DNA of 64,000 nt from Aphanomyces cochlioides (GCA_019828595.1 JAHQRK010000006.1:1240001-1304000); one strand, 5' to 3'; shown: positions 1-10,976, numbered from the stretch's first letter. Notes: generated from the sequence alone by a model not told the origin. Program-made: numbers and translations.

Positions 1-437
1 TGTTTCGGCACAAAGTCGTCGCGCGTCGAGCCAATTTGCGCGATCTTGATGTAGAAGCCCTTGAGTGTCAAGATGACGTCGAAGATTTCATGCGAGTACT
101 TGTCGTGGAGTGCGTTGTAGTATTCGTCATGGTCATCCTCTGGGAGTTTGAGGATATCTTCGAGAAACACCTGCGTCGTGCGGTAGTGAATATACGCAGG
201 CACGGCTTTGGCATAGAAGTACGCTGAGCGTCGAAAGCCTTCGTCCGTCTGCATGCGGTAATAAATCGCGCCGCCAGCGACACCCGCCGTGACGAGTGTG
301 CCTTGTCCCAACCGTTTCCAAAACGACGCCGTGGTGCGTCGAGCTGCAGGACGCTCTGCAGCGGCGGTAGAGCTAACATTCCGACTAGAATGCTTCACGA
401 TGGACGATCTCGCAGCACGGCGCAGCGATGCCAACAT
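1..437 (-). CDS. ABC1/UbiB (ADCK-type) atypical kinase, 5' part only
   Basis: The frame is open from an ATG at 437 down to the window edge, so only about 145 N-terminal residues are present. The first ~50 residues are rich in Arg, Ser and Ala with no acids until about residue 26, as in a mitochondrial presequence. A hydrophobic Gly/Ala-rich stretch follows. Near the cut end is the segment LKGFYIKIAQIGSTRDDFVP, which matches the KxGQ-type signature (K-x-G-Q-xxS-x-R-x-D-xxP) that opens the ABC1/UbiB/COQ8 domain, with Ala for the usual Gly. Family members support ubiquinone biosynthesis or related mitochondrial lipid metabolism. No intron is seen in this part. The kinase core lies outside the window, so the exact subfamily cannot be told. 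Confidence 0.8.
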   Translation of the reverse strand, partial: MLASLRRAARSSIVKHSSRNVSSTAAAERPAARRTTASFWKRLGQGTLVTAGVAGGAIYYRMQTDEGFRRSAYFYAKAVPAYIHYRTTQVFLEDILKLPEDDHDEYYNALHDKYSHEIFDVILTLKGFYIKIAQIGSTRDDFVPK

Positions 438-1768
438 GACGACCACTTGGTTTTTCGACGTCTTGGAATCTCGTGGCCACCAGCATTCAACTTTTTTGGA
501 CTTCAGTGACCAACGTTGGATTTTATCTTGATTTCAGTATACTCATCCAAAAGATGTCGATATGTTGGCATCAAAAGCAGCGTCGTTTTGTCGTTGGCTC
601 TGCATCGATCGTGCGCATCCACGCTCTAATTGAGGCCTGCTGTGGATATATCAAGAGTTCTTCTTGATCTTGGAGTCCCTGTGCAGTCGTAGCCTGCAGC
701 AGACCGCGCTGACCGAATGAATTCTGGGGACATTGACGAGAAATCCAACAATCCAACGGACTTGGTCAAGCGGTGGAACGAATGAACCATGTATTCCCAA
801 GCAAAATGGCCATGTTTGGTTGTAGTCTGAGCGCACGACTACCGTCTAAGTAGCAGGTAGATGCACTAGAGCGTGATCGTGGTGGAGCGGGGAAATCAAG
901 TCGTCAAAGTCCCAAACGACAAATCCGTCAGCTTCGATAGATACGATGGAGAAGGCTCTCCACGTTACTGCAGCCAGCACACCCGTGAAGTTTAAAGCAA
1001 AGCTGTAATCCTCGAATGAGGGGAGGTAGAGGCGGCGAGGGCAAACTCTCTGCGGGGAAAGTATTCACGCACGACGGTATTGGCAACATTCTCCTTCCAA
1101 ATGGCTATCGCCCCAGGCAGTAGCAAGCAACTTGGGATTTCAAGACTGTCGGGGGGGGCAGCTTTCCGCCTCCCCTTGTTGCTCCCACCACTGTGAGATC
1201 CCCCTTGTGAGCCTCTAACGCGGTCAAGGAGTCGCATCGTATGCTAGGCCCCCGTGCTCAGCATTTCTTTCGACGCTTGACATATCAACCTCCGATACAT
1301 TCGAATGGAAAACCGCCGCCGGTTTCAATCTTGTGTCGAGTCGTCTTGACCGAGAGATGAGATAGCAAGCGGCAGAGTGTCTCCCAGGATGTTCATGAGC
1401 CCGATGGAGGAGACCTTGGTGCTCTCTCGGTTCGACGCCACGCAGCACCTTCAGCGGCGAGCCCCCTTTCAAGTTGACGTGAATGCCAACCAGGGGTCGT
1501 AGTGAGTTTCTATCACTTTGGCGTTCTCTTGACCACACGTGGCGTGTTGCAAGCTTGGACGCGTCAGCATTTCTTCTCCATGTGACCAGCAGCAGCAGCA
1601 GCAGCTCAGTGGATAGATCTCGCCCGTGTCAGTTCTGTCTGACGAGTTGTAGATCGCAGGTTCCACGAATTTGAAATCTCGTCTTCTCTCGACAGGCTGA
1701 CCTCTTGATTGGTTCGAGCAAGCGCACTCCGACGTGGCGTGCGTACATTTCCCACTTCTCAACTTGAC
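438..1768. other. Intergenic, no convincing gene
   Basis: This gap lies between two divergently transcribed genes and should hold both promoters. Only short overlapping frames without recognisable domains are present. There is a poly-G run near 1150 and a CAG-rich stretch near 1590-1610. I see no RNA gene or repeat. Confidence 0.5.
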
Positions 1769-4072
1769 ATGGAGAACGCCACTGATGCGCCGAATGCAAC
1801 CGCGGCGTCACTTCTCGGCAACTTGACGACCAAAGCACCGAAAACGCTCTCGCCGGCTGCAATCGAAGGGCTCCGCCTCCAGCAGTTTGTCAACAACCAG
1901 TACCAGATTCTCCAGATCGTCTACTCCATCTCGTACGCGACGATGTTTCTCCTCTGTGTCTTCCTCGTCGTCTACCTCCGTCGGAATCGCTCGACGGCAT
2001 ACCAAGGCGACTCGGACGCGACGCGGAAAGCCATCTTGCCCACATTTGAGTCGCTCCTGTGGGTCTTGTGCGGCACGACAGGATTGTACACGGTGTACTT
2101 TATCGTCGCGGCCATTTTCAGCTACACAGAACCGATCACGTGGCGGTGGTTTGCCGAGCTTTTGCCAGCAGGTCGGCAGTTTATCCTCTTCCTCATCTTG
2201 TCGTTCCTGCTGCAGCGATCGGTGTCCGTCCAGTCTTTGCGTCGTGCGATGCTGATTTCTTTCATCATGGCGGCAATCCCCGTCATCGGCGTGCACATTC
2301 TCGACCAGACCAAGCAGACGACCGTGATTCAATCGATCGTGCCCAACATCTACCGCCTTCTCCTTTGCCTTGGCTTTGTGTGGCTCTACTTCCGCCCCAT
2401 CGGTCGCGCCAATGCCCGCACGCAGCGCGAACTCGCTGCCTTTGCGATGGTCTACTACGTGATCGTCTTTGTCTACTCGGGGTTCTTCCTCGCCAAAGAC
2501 TCGAGCACTGGCTTCATGCTTGTCTTTTGTGCCGTCATCTGGGCGTCGTTTGCCCCCGTCGTGGTGTGGAGACTCCTCAAAGCCGACACGGAGCATTGGC
2601 GTGGACTCGGTGACCGAGCGTGTGAGCTCCAGCAGCTCTTCAGGGAGAAGCAAGGCATCGAAGAGATCGTCTCCTCGCAGGGGCTTCACGTCCTCCTTGA
2701 AATGCACCACCGCGACTTGATTGACTTTGCCCATCTTGAGCTCGAACGCAAGATCGGCGTCGGGGCGTCCGCCGACGTTTACCGCGGCAAGCTCAGGTCC
2801 ACGACGCAAGTCGCGGTCAAGGTCTATTCCCCCTCGGAGATCTCGGAGGGAACAATCCTTGCCTTCTCCCAAGAAGCGGCGCTTTGCCGCGCTCTCAAAC
2901 ACCCCAACATCGTCTACTTTCATGGCATGTGCATCTGCCCCCCGATGATTTGTCTCGTGTCGGAACTCTGCCGCGGAAGCTTGGAAGACGCGCTAATGCA
3001 GCCCCGCCAAGGTTTGACTGAGCCCATGTGGCCCAAGCTGTGCTTCATGCTCGACGCAGCAAGGGCAGTCGCGTACCTTCATAGCTTCAGCCCGCCATTC
3101 CTCCATCGCGACATCAAGCCAGCCAACTTCTTGCTTGGGGCGAACAACCGCGTCAAGCTGACAGACTTTGGCGAGTCGCGCTCGATGGCGTCGGGCAAGT
3201 CGGCGGACAGTCAGATGACAATGCGAGGGACAGTCGACTACATGGCCCCAGAGGTGATTGAAGGCAAGGCTGGCAAGGCACACTACACGCAGACAGCAGA
3301 CATTTACTCGCTCGCGATCACGCTCTGGGACGTCTTGCATCCCAACCAGGAAAAGTTTCCGGCAGGAGGAAACCACTTGAACGTGTACAAGATGGTCGTC
3401 GAAGGCCAGCGACCGCCGATCGATCCAGAGATTCACCCGACGCTCCATGAACTTCTCGAGAACGCATGGCATGCCGACGCGACTTTCCGCCCCGCTGCCA
3501 AAGTCATCGTGGCCACGCTGGAAGACTTGCATGAAGAGCTCTGCAGTGAAATCATGCCGCGACTGGCGCAGGCCATGATGTGTTTGTCGTTGCCGATCAA
3601 ATCCAAGCCGACGTTTTCAGGCCACGACCTTGTGACTTGCTTGATCGACCACGAGTACGCGATCGAAGTGGAGGAAGCTGTCCGACTCGGGAACGCTCTC
3701 ATGGACGTTGGATGTCTTCACCATGTCAAGCACGCTCTTCCGTTTGAAGACAGCACTGTGGCAACGTATTGCTTTGACGAACATCAGCTTGATTTGAACG
3801 ATCCCCTCAACGAAGACGAAGCGCATGTGACGATCGCCGGCGACGATAGCTCGTACGGAGCGCTGTCAATTCTTGGCGACGCGTCTGGCACGTGTGCCTG
3901 CCGTCGCCTTGGCCAAGGGCATGTCAAGATGAAGCCACCAAAGAAGAAAATCTTCCGCCGCCAACTCTTGTCGGATCAGAAGGTGCTCACAGTCAACTTG
4001 CTCCGCGACGTCGTCGACGAGTTCGAGGACGAAGGGAGCTATGCATTGACCAACCAGACCACGTTAGCGTAA
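1769..4072 (+). CDS. Seven-transmembrane receptor-like protein fused to a TKL kinase and DEP domain
   Basis: Intronless, 767 residues from the ATG at 1769; the upstream in-frame extension has no ATG. Seven hydrophobic segments occupy about residues 45-285, with short basic loops, giving a GPCR-like 7TM layout. A kinase domain follows at about 322-585: glycine loop GVGASADV, VAVKVY lysine, LHRDIKPANFLL catalytic loop, DFG as DFGESRS, GTVDYMAPEV before the activation segment ends, and the DIYSLAITLWD helix. All catalytic residues are present and the style is TKL. Residues about 615-690 (FSGHDLVTCLI to PFEDS) read as a DEP domain, a membrane- and G-protein-linked module. The tail is basic then acidic. 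Oomycetes are known to fuse 7TM receptors to signalling enzymes; this protein probably couples a membrane signal directly to phosphorylation. Ligand and substrate are unknown. Confidence 0.85.
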   Translation: MENATDAPNATAASLLGNLTTKAPKTLSPAAIEGLRLQQFVNNQYQILQIVYSISYATMFLLCVFLVVYLRRNRSTAYQGDSDATRKAILPTFESLLWVLCGTTGLYTVYFIVAAIFSYTEPITWRWFAELLPAGRQFILFLILSFLLQRSVSVQSLRRAMLISFIMAAIPVIGVHILDQTKQTTVIQSIVPNIYRLLLCLGFVWLYFRPIGRANARTQRELAAFAMVYYVIVFVYSGFFLAKDSSTGFMLVFCAVIWASFAPVVVWRLLKADTEHWRGLGDRACELQQLFREKQGIEEIVSSQGLHVLLEMHHRDLIDFAHLELERKIGVGASADVYRGKLRSTTQVAVKVYSPSEISEGTILAFSQEAALCRALKHPNIVYFHGMCICPPMICLVSELCRGSLEDALMQPRQGLTEPMWPKLCFMLDAARAVAYLHSFSPPFLHRDIKPANFLLGANNRVKLTDFGESRSMASGKSADSQMTMRGTVDYMAPEVIEGKAGKAHYTQTADIYSLAITLWDVLHPNQEKFPAGGNHLNVYKMVVEGQRPPIDPEIHPTLHELLENAWHADATFRPAAKVIVATLEDLHEELCSEIMPRLAQAMMCLSLPIKSKPTFSGHDLVTCLIDHEYAIEVEEAVRLGNALMDVGCLHHVKHALPFEDSTVATYCFDEHQLDLNDPLNEDEAHVTIAGDDSSYGALSILGDASGTCACRRLGQGHVKMKPPKKKIFRRQLLSDQKVLTVNLLRDVVDEFEDEGSYALTNQTTLA

Positions 4073-5112
4073 GATATTGTCGACAGCCTTGTAGTCCATG
4101 TATCCTCATAAATATGCCTTTGATCAACTTGTCCCAAAGGAATTGTCGTTGGCTCCGTAGACTCCCATGGAGCAAACGCTCAACAACACACAGACTGGCG
4201 CCGCCACCGACTTGAACGCAAGGCCGGGTTTCAAATTGACGACTCACCGACCCTTGCCACGGGTTTCAAGCACATTGGATGCATTTCGCTGTTGCTGACT
4301 GCAGGACAGGGGCGTACCTTCCCAACGATTGAAACCGACGGCTAAGTTTGGCCATCCCTTCGGGCAGGACGCGTGTTACAAGCCAGCTTGTTCCTGTGGT
4401 CCTTGCATCGTTATAAGCTCGGAGATCAACGCGATGCTGGCAAAGGGCTCAAGTTCTTGCTGTAGATGTTGGTCGACTCTCCCTTCTTGAGTTTGTTGTG
4501 ATAACGCAGTTCGTCGTGAGTGGTGCGATCGCCTCACCGATGACTTCTTTTAGCTCGAGGTGGGTTGTCCACATTGACGAAACAATTCGTCGCTTTAATG
4601 AGGTCAACATGGAGGACGATCTCTGTACCGTAATCGTGGAAGAACAGTGGCGATCTTTGCATCTTCTCCAAATCGTCCCAATGCCAAAGTCAAGCGCTTT
4701 CATTTGAGCACATGTTTGACCACAAAGGCACGCATTCCCATCGTCTCAGCCATTCGCACTCTTCCAGCCAGTGCGTACCTTCGTTTCAAGACATCATTCC
4801 CACGGTCAGTCGTTGTCGGGAGCATCCATCTTTGTGGGAGAATGTTGACGCGATTTCTCGTCGTATGTTGACGGGAGCGATCGTATCTTCATTGACGGCA
4901 GCGTGCTCGTCCTCGTCGTTGCGCGTCTTTCTCGAGCCAGCGTTCTTCCCTCGCAAAACGGCACTAGATTGACGACAAGATGGACTCAGAAGCGCCGCGC
5001 GCCGCGCTGTCCATCGCCACACGTTTGGAAATGAGACAGATTGGTCATTCCATCGAACCCACAGGAAGTGAGCAGTTGCAGTCGAGGCGTTACATGAAAC
5101 GCTGTCACCATT

Positions 5113-5145
5113 GATTGGCTAATTCATATTAAATTTTAGCCAATC
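5113..5145. promoter_or_regulatory. Inverted CCAAT-box pair upstream of HSF
   Basis: GATTGGCTAA and its exact reverse complement TTAGCCAATC are separated by 13 AT-rich bases, so two CCAAT boxes face each other and could form a hairpin. It sits about 220 bp upstream of the HSF start. The centre of the 246-bp MITE family in this window has the same layout, so it may be promoter architecture or a MITE relic. Confidence 0.35.
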
Positions 5146-5178
5146 AGCGTTGAATTTGTCAGCTGGCTTCTTGCAGGT

Positions 5179-5193
5179 GAAACTTCGATGAAA
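5179..5193 (+). promoter_or_regulatory. Possible imperfect heat-shock element
   Basis: GAA-2nt-TTC-3nt-GAA: two correctly spaced heat-shock units and a third displaced by one base. It lies about 170 bp before the HSF start and would allow autoregulation, but a match this short occurs by chance. Confidence 0.2.
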
Positions 5194-5361
5194 TTTAATT
5201 TGATTTTAGTGGGATTCCGTCAGTATTTTTATAATTTAGAATGAACTAAACTTGAAATTTGTATAATGTTATCGCCAAATTGAAAAAGAGTTAAAAATAA
5301 TCACAAATTTAATTGGAGAAAAGCGCCAGAACGTGACTTTTTTTATTTTTTATGTTTGTCG

Positions 5362-6911
5362 ATGCCGACTAAACGGCCTGAAAAAGAATTGGCTGGCATG
5401 GACCACGCACGGACGACGACGATGGCGGCGACAGCGGCCCAACCGGAAGATTTGATGGAAAAAGAAGACAAAGACGCGGTCCTACCGGCGTTCCTGAGCA
5501 AGACGTTTGAGATTTTCTCGACCCCAAGTTTCTCGTCGATATGTGGATGGAATGCGACGGGCGACACGATCATCATCCACGACCCGGATGTCTTTGTCAA
5601 GCAAGTGCTCCCCCGATTCTTCAAACACCGCAACTTGCCGTCGTTTGTGCGGCAATTGAATATGTATGGGTTCCACAAGAGCGTTCTCGACTCGAACAAG
5701 CGCGAATTCAGACACAAGATGTTCCTCCGAGACAAGCCGGAACTCCTCCGATTGATCAAACGCAAAGTCAACACGACCCCTGCCTCGTCCCAAGCGATTG
5801 AAATCAAGCGAGATGAGTTGAGTCAAGAAATACTCCAGGAGATGCGAAACCTCAAGATGAAGAACGAACTGATGGAAAAGCGACTGCGCGACGTTGAGAT
5901 TGACAATGCGATCGTCCGCAGCGATAACATGAAGTTGTGGAAGCAGCTTGAATCCGCCAAAGAAAAACAAATGATCATGCAAGAAAAAATGAAGAAGATC
6001 CTCTGGGTCCTCTTTCAGATTTACCGTGGCAAGCATAACCAAGTGCCCACTCTATCATCAGACAATGACGCCATCGTTACTGAAGAGTACTTGTACCCCT
6101 ATGTTCCTCCCTCACCTTGTTATTTGTAGTTTGGTCACAGGTAGCAGTCGTCTTGGCCCGAAAGAATTCCGCGACGTCTTGCGCTTCCTCGCAATGGATG
6201 ACCCCCCTCTCCTCCAAGCTGCTGAGGCAGCGCTCCCCTCGTCAACAGACAAGTTGCAGCTACCCAAGAGTTCCCTTAAGAAGCGAAAATTTGTCGAAGT
6301 CCCAGCGCTTAACGCACTTCCAGCTCCAGCCTCTAGTGCACCAAGTGCTGCTGCTGGCTTCTCTCCCGCCATTCCAGACAAATTATTTGAAATCGGTACG
6401 ACCCGACCAAAAGGTCGAATCCCATGTCATCGGCCTGTAGTCGAATCATCTCCACAACGAGTTCAAAAAGTTATCAAGCCGAAGAAACCAAAGACAGTGG
6501 ACACAACATTGAGTATTTTCTCGCCGCCACCGACAAGCTTGGTGCAATTGCAACCACAGCCACATAACACACTTCAACCGTCCCCTCCTCCGGCATCTCT
6601 ACAGCTCGACTCATCCCACAGTTTTGATATCACAAACCAAGACCCAGAAAATTTGCCGGTGGACATCTTGGAAGAAGATTTGATGCCGTATGATGACTCG
6701 CTCGGCTTTGGCGAAGTCGAGACAGATGTACGTGATTGGTTTGCATTTTGTTCGCCTGACCTTGAATGGACAGAATGTGATGAAGAAACTGGAGGACATT
6801 GAATCGTCGCTGCTGAACGAGTACGACGTGACTTGCTTGGATAGCCTCTTGAAACAAATTGGTGGCCCCGACGCCCCAACAGGAGAACAGGCAAGTGCCC
6901 CATCGTCGTGA
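5362..6911 (+). CDS. Heat-shock transcription factor (HSF-type DNA-binding protein)
   Basis: Three exons (5362-6086, 6130-6727, 6774-6911) give 486 residues in one continuous frame; the introns are 43 and 46 bp. Residues about 40-140 are a clear HSF winged-helix domain: PAFLSKTFEIFS, the W of CGWN, LPRFFKHRNLPSFVRQLNMY and the YGFHK turn. A heptad-repeat coiled coil at about 160-215 (EILQEMRNLKMKNELMEKRL...) fits the trimerisation region. The rest is Pro/Ser/Gln-rich with basic KKRK and KPKKPK clusters likely to act as nuclear signals. A final acidic helix (KKLEDIESSLLNEYDV) resembles an activation segment. An alternative start ATG lies at 5398. It probably binds inverted GAA/TTC repeats. Oomycetes have many HSF paralogues, so a specific stress role cannot be assigned. 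Confidence 0.9.
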
Positions 6912-7586
6912 GTCGTCAAGTCCATCCCTATATATTAAGTGCGTCCAAACAGGGTAAAAGAAAAATGATAATTAAAAAGCTTAAATTACCAAGCTTGAGC
7001 AAGCCACGGGGAGTGAGAGCGACTTCATCAGCACGTACTTGAATGTTCGATTCACGCACAGCTAGTGTGTGACGACTACAACTGGAGGTGACCTTTGTGG
7101 AATTCTTTACCCCCTTCGTTGAAACTATATCTCTCACAAGCTAGACCCCATCACCTCGTGGGTTCTTATCGATTGGAGCGCCGCTGTCTTGCAAGGAAAT
7201 GAGCGTAAATGAGAAATTGAAAGACATTACGCGTCCCTCATCGCTCTGGGGGAGGGGCATTCGATCTCGACCATGCAAGACGACAAAATATATGATGTAG
7301 GAATTTGGCCGTGACCTAGGTGAAGTATTCTAGCCTCAAGGGGCTAATCGAAAGGCATTCTACCTGCAGACAATTGTGAATGAGCATGAAGGAATCCGGG
7401 GGAATGCGCTACTGCTGAGGAAATATATGGAAATCGTCGACTTGCCTGGTGGAACATTTAGCTCAAAGTTGACTTTGCATACAAACTTCAAATGAAAAGA
7501 ATCTCACCTGGAATGCCAATCGTGTCAACCCTTCCATGGGCACCACATGGCTCGACTGACTTTGAATTCCGAGTGGAGTTGTCATC
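6912..7586. other. Intergenic
   Basis: Short AT-rich 3' region of the HSF gene, then unremarkable sequence up to the phosphatase start. I see no gene, repeat or RNA. Confidence 0.4.
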
Positions 7587-9311
7587 ATGCTTGGCCTCGT
7601 CTTGCTCGCGTCTCTGGCGGCGTTGGCTCGCGCCGACTACCCAGCTTATTGTGCCAAGGACATGAACGCAAATCGCGTCCAGCCATTGAAAGCCACGAAT
7701 GTTAAGCTCATTCAAGTCCAAGTGGTCGTCCGCCATGGAGCCCGCACACCTTGGTCTGGTAGTCAATGCTGGGACGGCTACAACGAGGAATGGAATTGCA
7801 ACATCCACGAAATTCAACGCCCCGAACTCAAATCGGACAAGGAACCACTCGTCGTGTCCCGTGAATTTGAAAAGATTTACACCAAAGGTGACAACATCCT
7901 CGCGGGAACGTGCAACCTTGGCCAAATGATCGACGAGGGATATCACCAACAAACGCAGAACGGCGCGTATGTGAAGTGGAGATTGCCAAAGAATAACTAT
8001 CTCGACGTGTAGGCACTTGCGGGAAACGTACGTTGGTCCTAAAGGTCTCTTTCAATCCACTGATGGCGTCGACTTGACCAACACCTCCGGTACCAAATTA
8101 GTTCTCAATGACATCGGAGAAGCTCATTCCGTGCTCTAGACTTTTACTTCGAGAGTAGTGATATCCCGCGAACCATCAACTCTGGCATGGTAGCTCACTT
8201 CCCCCTCCATCATTGATGTCTAAATGGATGTTCCTGTAGATTATTATCGACCAGATCTTCCCCCGTGGTGTAAATGACTTGTCCAAGGCGGCTGTGCCAT
8301 GGCACACGAGCGATTACTCTCGCGCTGTTGTCACTCCCAATCCAAGTGTATGCCCTAAGTTGAATTGGATTGATACTGCGTGGCGCAAGTCGGATGAATA
8401 CTTGGCCTGGACAAACAGCCCTGCAAATCAGCAACTCGAGCGCGATTTGCAAAAAGTTGTGAGCCATTACAGCCATGACACTTTGTTCGACTGCTTCATG
8501 ACTGCCAAGTAAATATTCCCCCCCCCCGTGACGAAGTGCTTATGAACGATTGTAGATGCACTGACCGCTCCCTTCCGTCTGGCATTGATGACGATCTCTT
8601 TGTTCGCACCACGTCGCGAGAATCTTCGTTTCAAATTCAGCAATATCTCTACAATCAAAGTTCGTATGCTCGCGTGGGCATGGCTGCGTACATCAACCGT
8701 ATTCGCCAACGCGCCATCAGCGCCACGAAGCAACAAGCCCCCCGCTTTGTCTTGTCCGCTGGTTTGTGGACTTCAGTATGACAATATGTTGATCATGGTG
8801 ATTGTAGCCCACGACACGACCATCATGCCAATCTTGGGAGCCCTCGGTGGCGCATCGTGGCTCACTGAATGGGTGCCTTATGCCAGCCACATGATCTTTG
8901 AAGTCTACGCGAATCAAACCGACCACTATGTTCGTATCTTGTATCAAGGCAAACCGTTGTCCGTCCCAGGATGCTCGAGCGGTGAGTTCACTCTGGTTTG
9001 ATCCACCAATATCTTATAGAGCTGTGCCCCTTCTCGGCCTTCCTCGCGCTCACTGAATTCGCAGCCGACAGCTCCATTTGCGCCTTGCCTACCTCTTCCA
9101 AATCGGACTCTGTCGCAGCTCCACCAACTTCTGGTATAGTCGTTCATGATGGTCGTTTTGTTGACATATCTTCCTCGTAGCCTCTGAGACAACATGGACA
9201 TGGCTCTATGTCATCGGTGGAGTCCTTGCTGGCACAGCTTTGGGTTATTTCGCCGGCTCTCGTGCCACGGCCGAACGCCAAGGTTACTCTACACTTCCTG
9301 ACAGAGCGTAG
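7587..9311 (+). CDS. Histidine acid phosphatase, type I membrane protein with YxxL tail
   Basis: Eight exons (7587-7975, 8013-8089, 8140-8189, 8240-8508, 8556-8761, 8808-8981, 9020-9133, 9181-9311) join in frame to 469 residues. The seven introns are 37-50 bp and all end in TAG. A signal peptide (MLGLVLLASLAALARA) is followed by VVRHGARTPW, the catalytic histidine motif of branch-2 histidine phosphatases (acid phosphatase/phytase group). ESSDIPRTINSG matches the phosphate-pocket region and AHDTTIMPIL carries the proton-donor HD pair. Near the C-terminus is a transmembrane segment (WLYVIGGVLAGTALGYFAG) and a short tail with GYSTLP, a YxxL-type sorting signal as in lysosomal acid phosphatases. 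It probably hydrolyses phosphomonoesters in a lysosome-like compartment or at the cell surface. The upstream neighbour is unrelated. Confidence 0.88.
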
Positions 9312-10053
9312 ATGCAATTCAATAGACAACACAGTGTCTGTTGCTCATTCACATTGATATTTCTCTGCTTTCGTTGCATGTGTCAATCAAAATATGGCCC
9401 TGGAACTCATTGACTCACGAACTGCCCCTGTAGAACGAGTTCAGGGCTGGGTCGGCTGTAGTCTAGAGATAAAACAAGACTAATGAGGGGGGGGGGCATT
9501 CAAGGGCCAAGGATAATAGCATTATCGCCCTTGTCCATCTCCCCCCAAGAGGCCTGAAGCACCCACCCCTCGAAATCAAAAATCATCCAGTGCTGCTCTT
9601 TGAAAAGACCTCACTCGTCGACATTCTCTCCAGCTAAAAATCCAAGCGAAGGGTGAAGGCGGTGGAGACTTTTCACCTTCTCATGTTCTTCATGGCGGCT
9701 TTACCGTTCATCACTTTACGAATTCGCTTGAGATATTGAAAACGCCCCTTCAGCATCCCTATACAATGTTCTGTTTTGATTCGGCCTTTGGCCAGTCTAC
9801 TATTGAACGCTTCTTTCCATTGCGTCGACTTTGGGTAATGTATCGGCTTTGTTCACGTCAGAAGAGTCCGTGGTCGCTCGCGGGCAAGGCGAGAGATCGG
9901 ATCCTGGATGTCTCGTCGTTACATACTCGAGTCCAAAACATTCATAGGTAAAAGATAATTAAATATTCACCGAAAACATTATATTTGATCAATTAATTGA
10001 AAATATAGTAATTATTTTAATATTTAATTTAAAAAGTATTTTAGGATGGAGAA
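9312..10053. other. Intergenic
   Basis: Contains a poly-G run near 9488 and a very AT-rich tract at 9950-10045 leading to the next promoter. No credible coding region or RNA seen. Confidence 0.4.
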
Positions 10054-10074
10054 ATCCGGATAATTATCCGGGAT
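10054..10074. promoter_or_regulatory. TATCCGGATA-type motif, double copy
   Basis: Two overlapping copies of ATCCGGAT/TTATCCGG form a near-perfect palindrome, 45 bp before the ATG of the membrane-mucin gene and right after an AT-rich tract. The same motif precedes several other genes here. Confidence 0.4.
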
Positions 10075-10118
10075 ACTGGACTTGTCAAAATCCATTGTTC
10101 GCTGCCGCCGCGTTGAAG

Positions 10119-10976
10119 ATGTCGATCATGGATACACGCGTGGCTTTCATCGTCGTTCTGTGCGGTTTGCTTGGAGCGTTTGCGGATGATATACCAGAAG
10201 TGTGCTCGGAGCAGATCTGCCAAATGTCGAATGGAACCAAGTGCGACCGCGGCACGAGCAATTGCCCACCGTGCCTCAAGTACTCGAAGGACAAAACTGC
10301 TCTCTGTGTCGACAACAGCTTTCTTGGAAAATGCATCATGACCGGCGGCGACAAATGCCCAACATGGACGCCTGCCCCAACGCCAGCACCAACTACGACG
10401 TTGCCGACCCCACGTCCAACCACAACGATGACCACGAAAGTCCCGACGACCACAGCCAGCACAACAACCACGGCACCAAGTTCATCCTCCGACCAAACGT
10501 CCTCGCAATCCTCAGACAGCGGCTCATCGCATGTGGGAACCTACGTTGGTATCGGTATTGGCGCAGTGGTTGTTCTCGCCGTGGCTGGCTTCATTGTTGC
10601 CAGATTCAAGCGCCTGAGCGACGACGAGGACGACGAAGATGACAACGACAGCCGCAACATGTACGCTCAGCCTCCAGCGACCAAGCCAGTGACTGTTCTG
10701 CCGTCCATAGCCAGCGTTGCTTCAGATGCTGATACTCATTCTGGCCGAACATTGAACGAAGTTGAGCAGCCAGCTTATGTGCAGCCCCAAGTGCAGCAGC
10801 CCCCCGTGGCATCAAAGCCAAACGTGACCCAGCCAACGGTATCCAAAGCCCCCTCAGACGTGGAGACACACTCGGACCGTGCATTTCACGATCTCGAGTC
10901 CAATTCGGCGCAGCACAAGACCTCCAAACAAGATGACTCTGAAAATCGCAACCGCAGTGACTCTTTCGAGTTTTAA
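10119..10976 (+). CDS. Type I membrane protein with Cys-rich ectodomain and Thr/Pro mucin stalk
   Basis: Intronless, 285 residues from the ATG at 10119 (a second ATG is at 10128). A signal peptide ends near GAFADD. About 60 residues with eight or more cysteines (CSEQIC, CDRG, CPPCLKY, CVDN, CIMTGGDKC) then form a small disulphide-rich module. A Thr/Pro/Ser stalk follows that would be heavily O-glycosylated. One transmembrane helix (YVGIGIGAVVVLAVAGFIVA) leads into a cytoplasmic tail opening with an acidic DDEDDEDDNDS cluster. The tail contains a repeated phrase, SDADTHSGRTLNEVE and SDVETHSDRAFHDLE, about 50 residues apart, possibly a duplicated docking motif. I do not recognise the family. 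The layout suggests a cell-wall or surface sensor. Confidence 0.75.
   Translation: MSIMDTRVAFIVVLCGLLGAFADDIPEVCSEQICQMSNGTKCDRGTSNCPPCLKYSKDKTALCVDNSFLGKCIMTGGDKCPTWTPAPTPAPTTTLPTPRPTTTMTTKVPTTTASTTTTAPSSSSDQTSSQSSDSGSSHVGTYVGIGIGAVVVLAVAGFIVARFKRLSDDEDDEDDNDSRNMYAQPPATKPVTVLPSIASVASDADTHSGRTLNEVEQPAYVQPQVQQPPVASKPNVTQPTVSKAPSDVETHSDRAFHDLESNSAQHKTSKQDDSENRNRSDSFEF

Larger units (their letters stand above)
4073..5361. other. Intergenic, upstream region of the heat-shock factor gene
   Basis: Nothing that reads as a gene. The first kilobase is GC-balanced with short overlapping frames. From about 5100 the sequence becomes AT-rich and carries a CCAAT inverted repeat and an HSE-like motif (separate entries). 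Confidence 0.45.

Noticed and set aside
1808..2923. 371-codon open frame on the minus strand
   Set aside because: It is the shadow of the 7TM-kinase gene, with biased composition (Arg/Asp/Glu) and no domain.
5179..5193. Firm heat-shock element call upstream of HSF
   Set aside because: Only two of three units have correct spacing; kept only as a low-confidence site.
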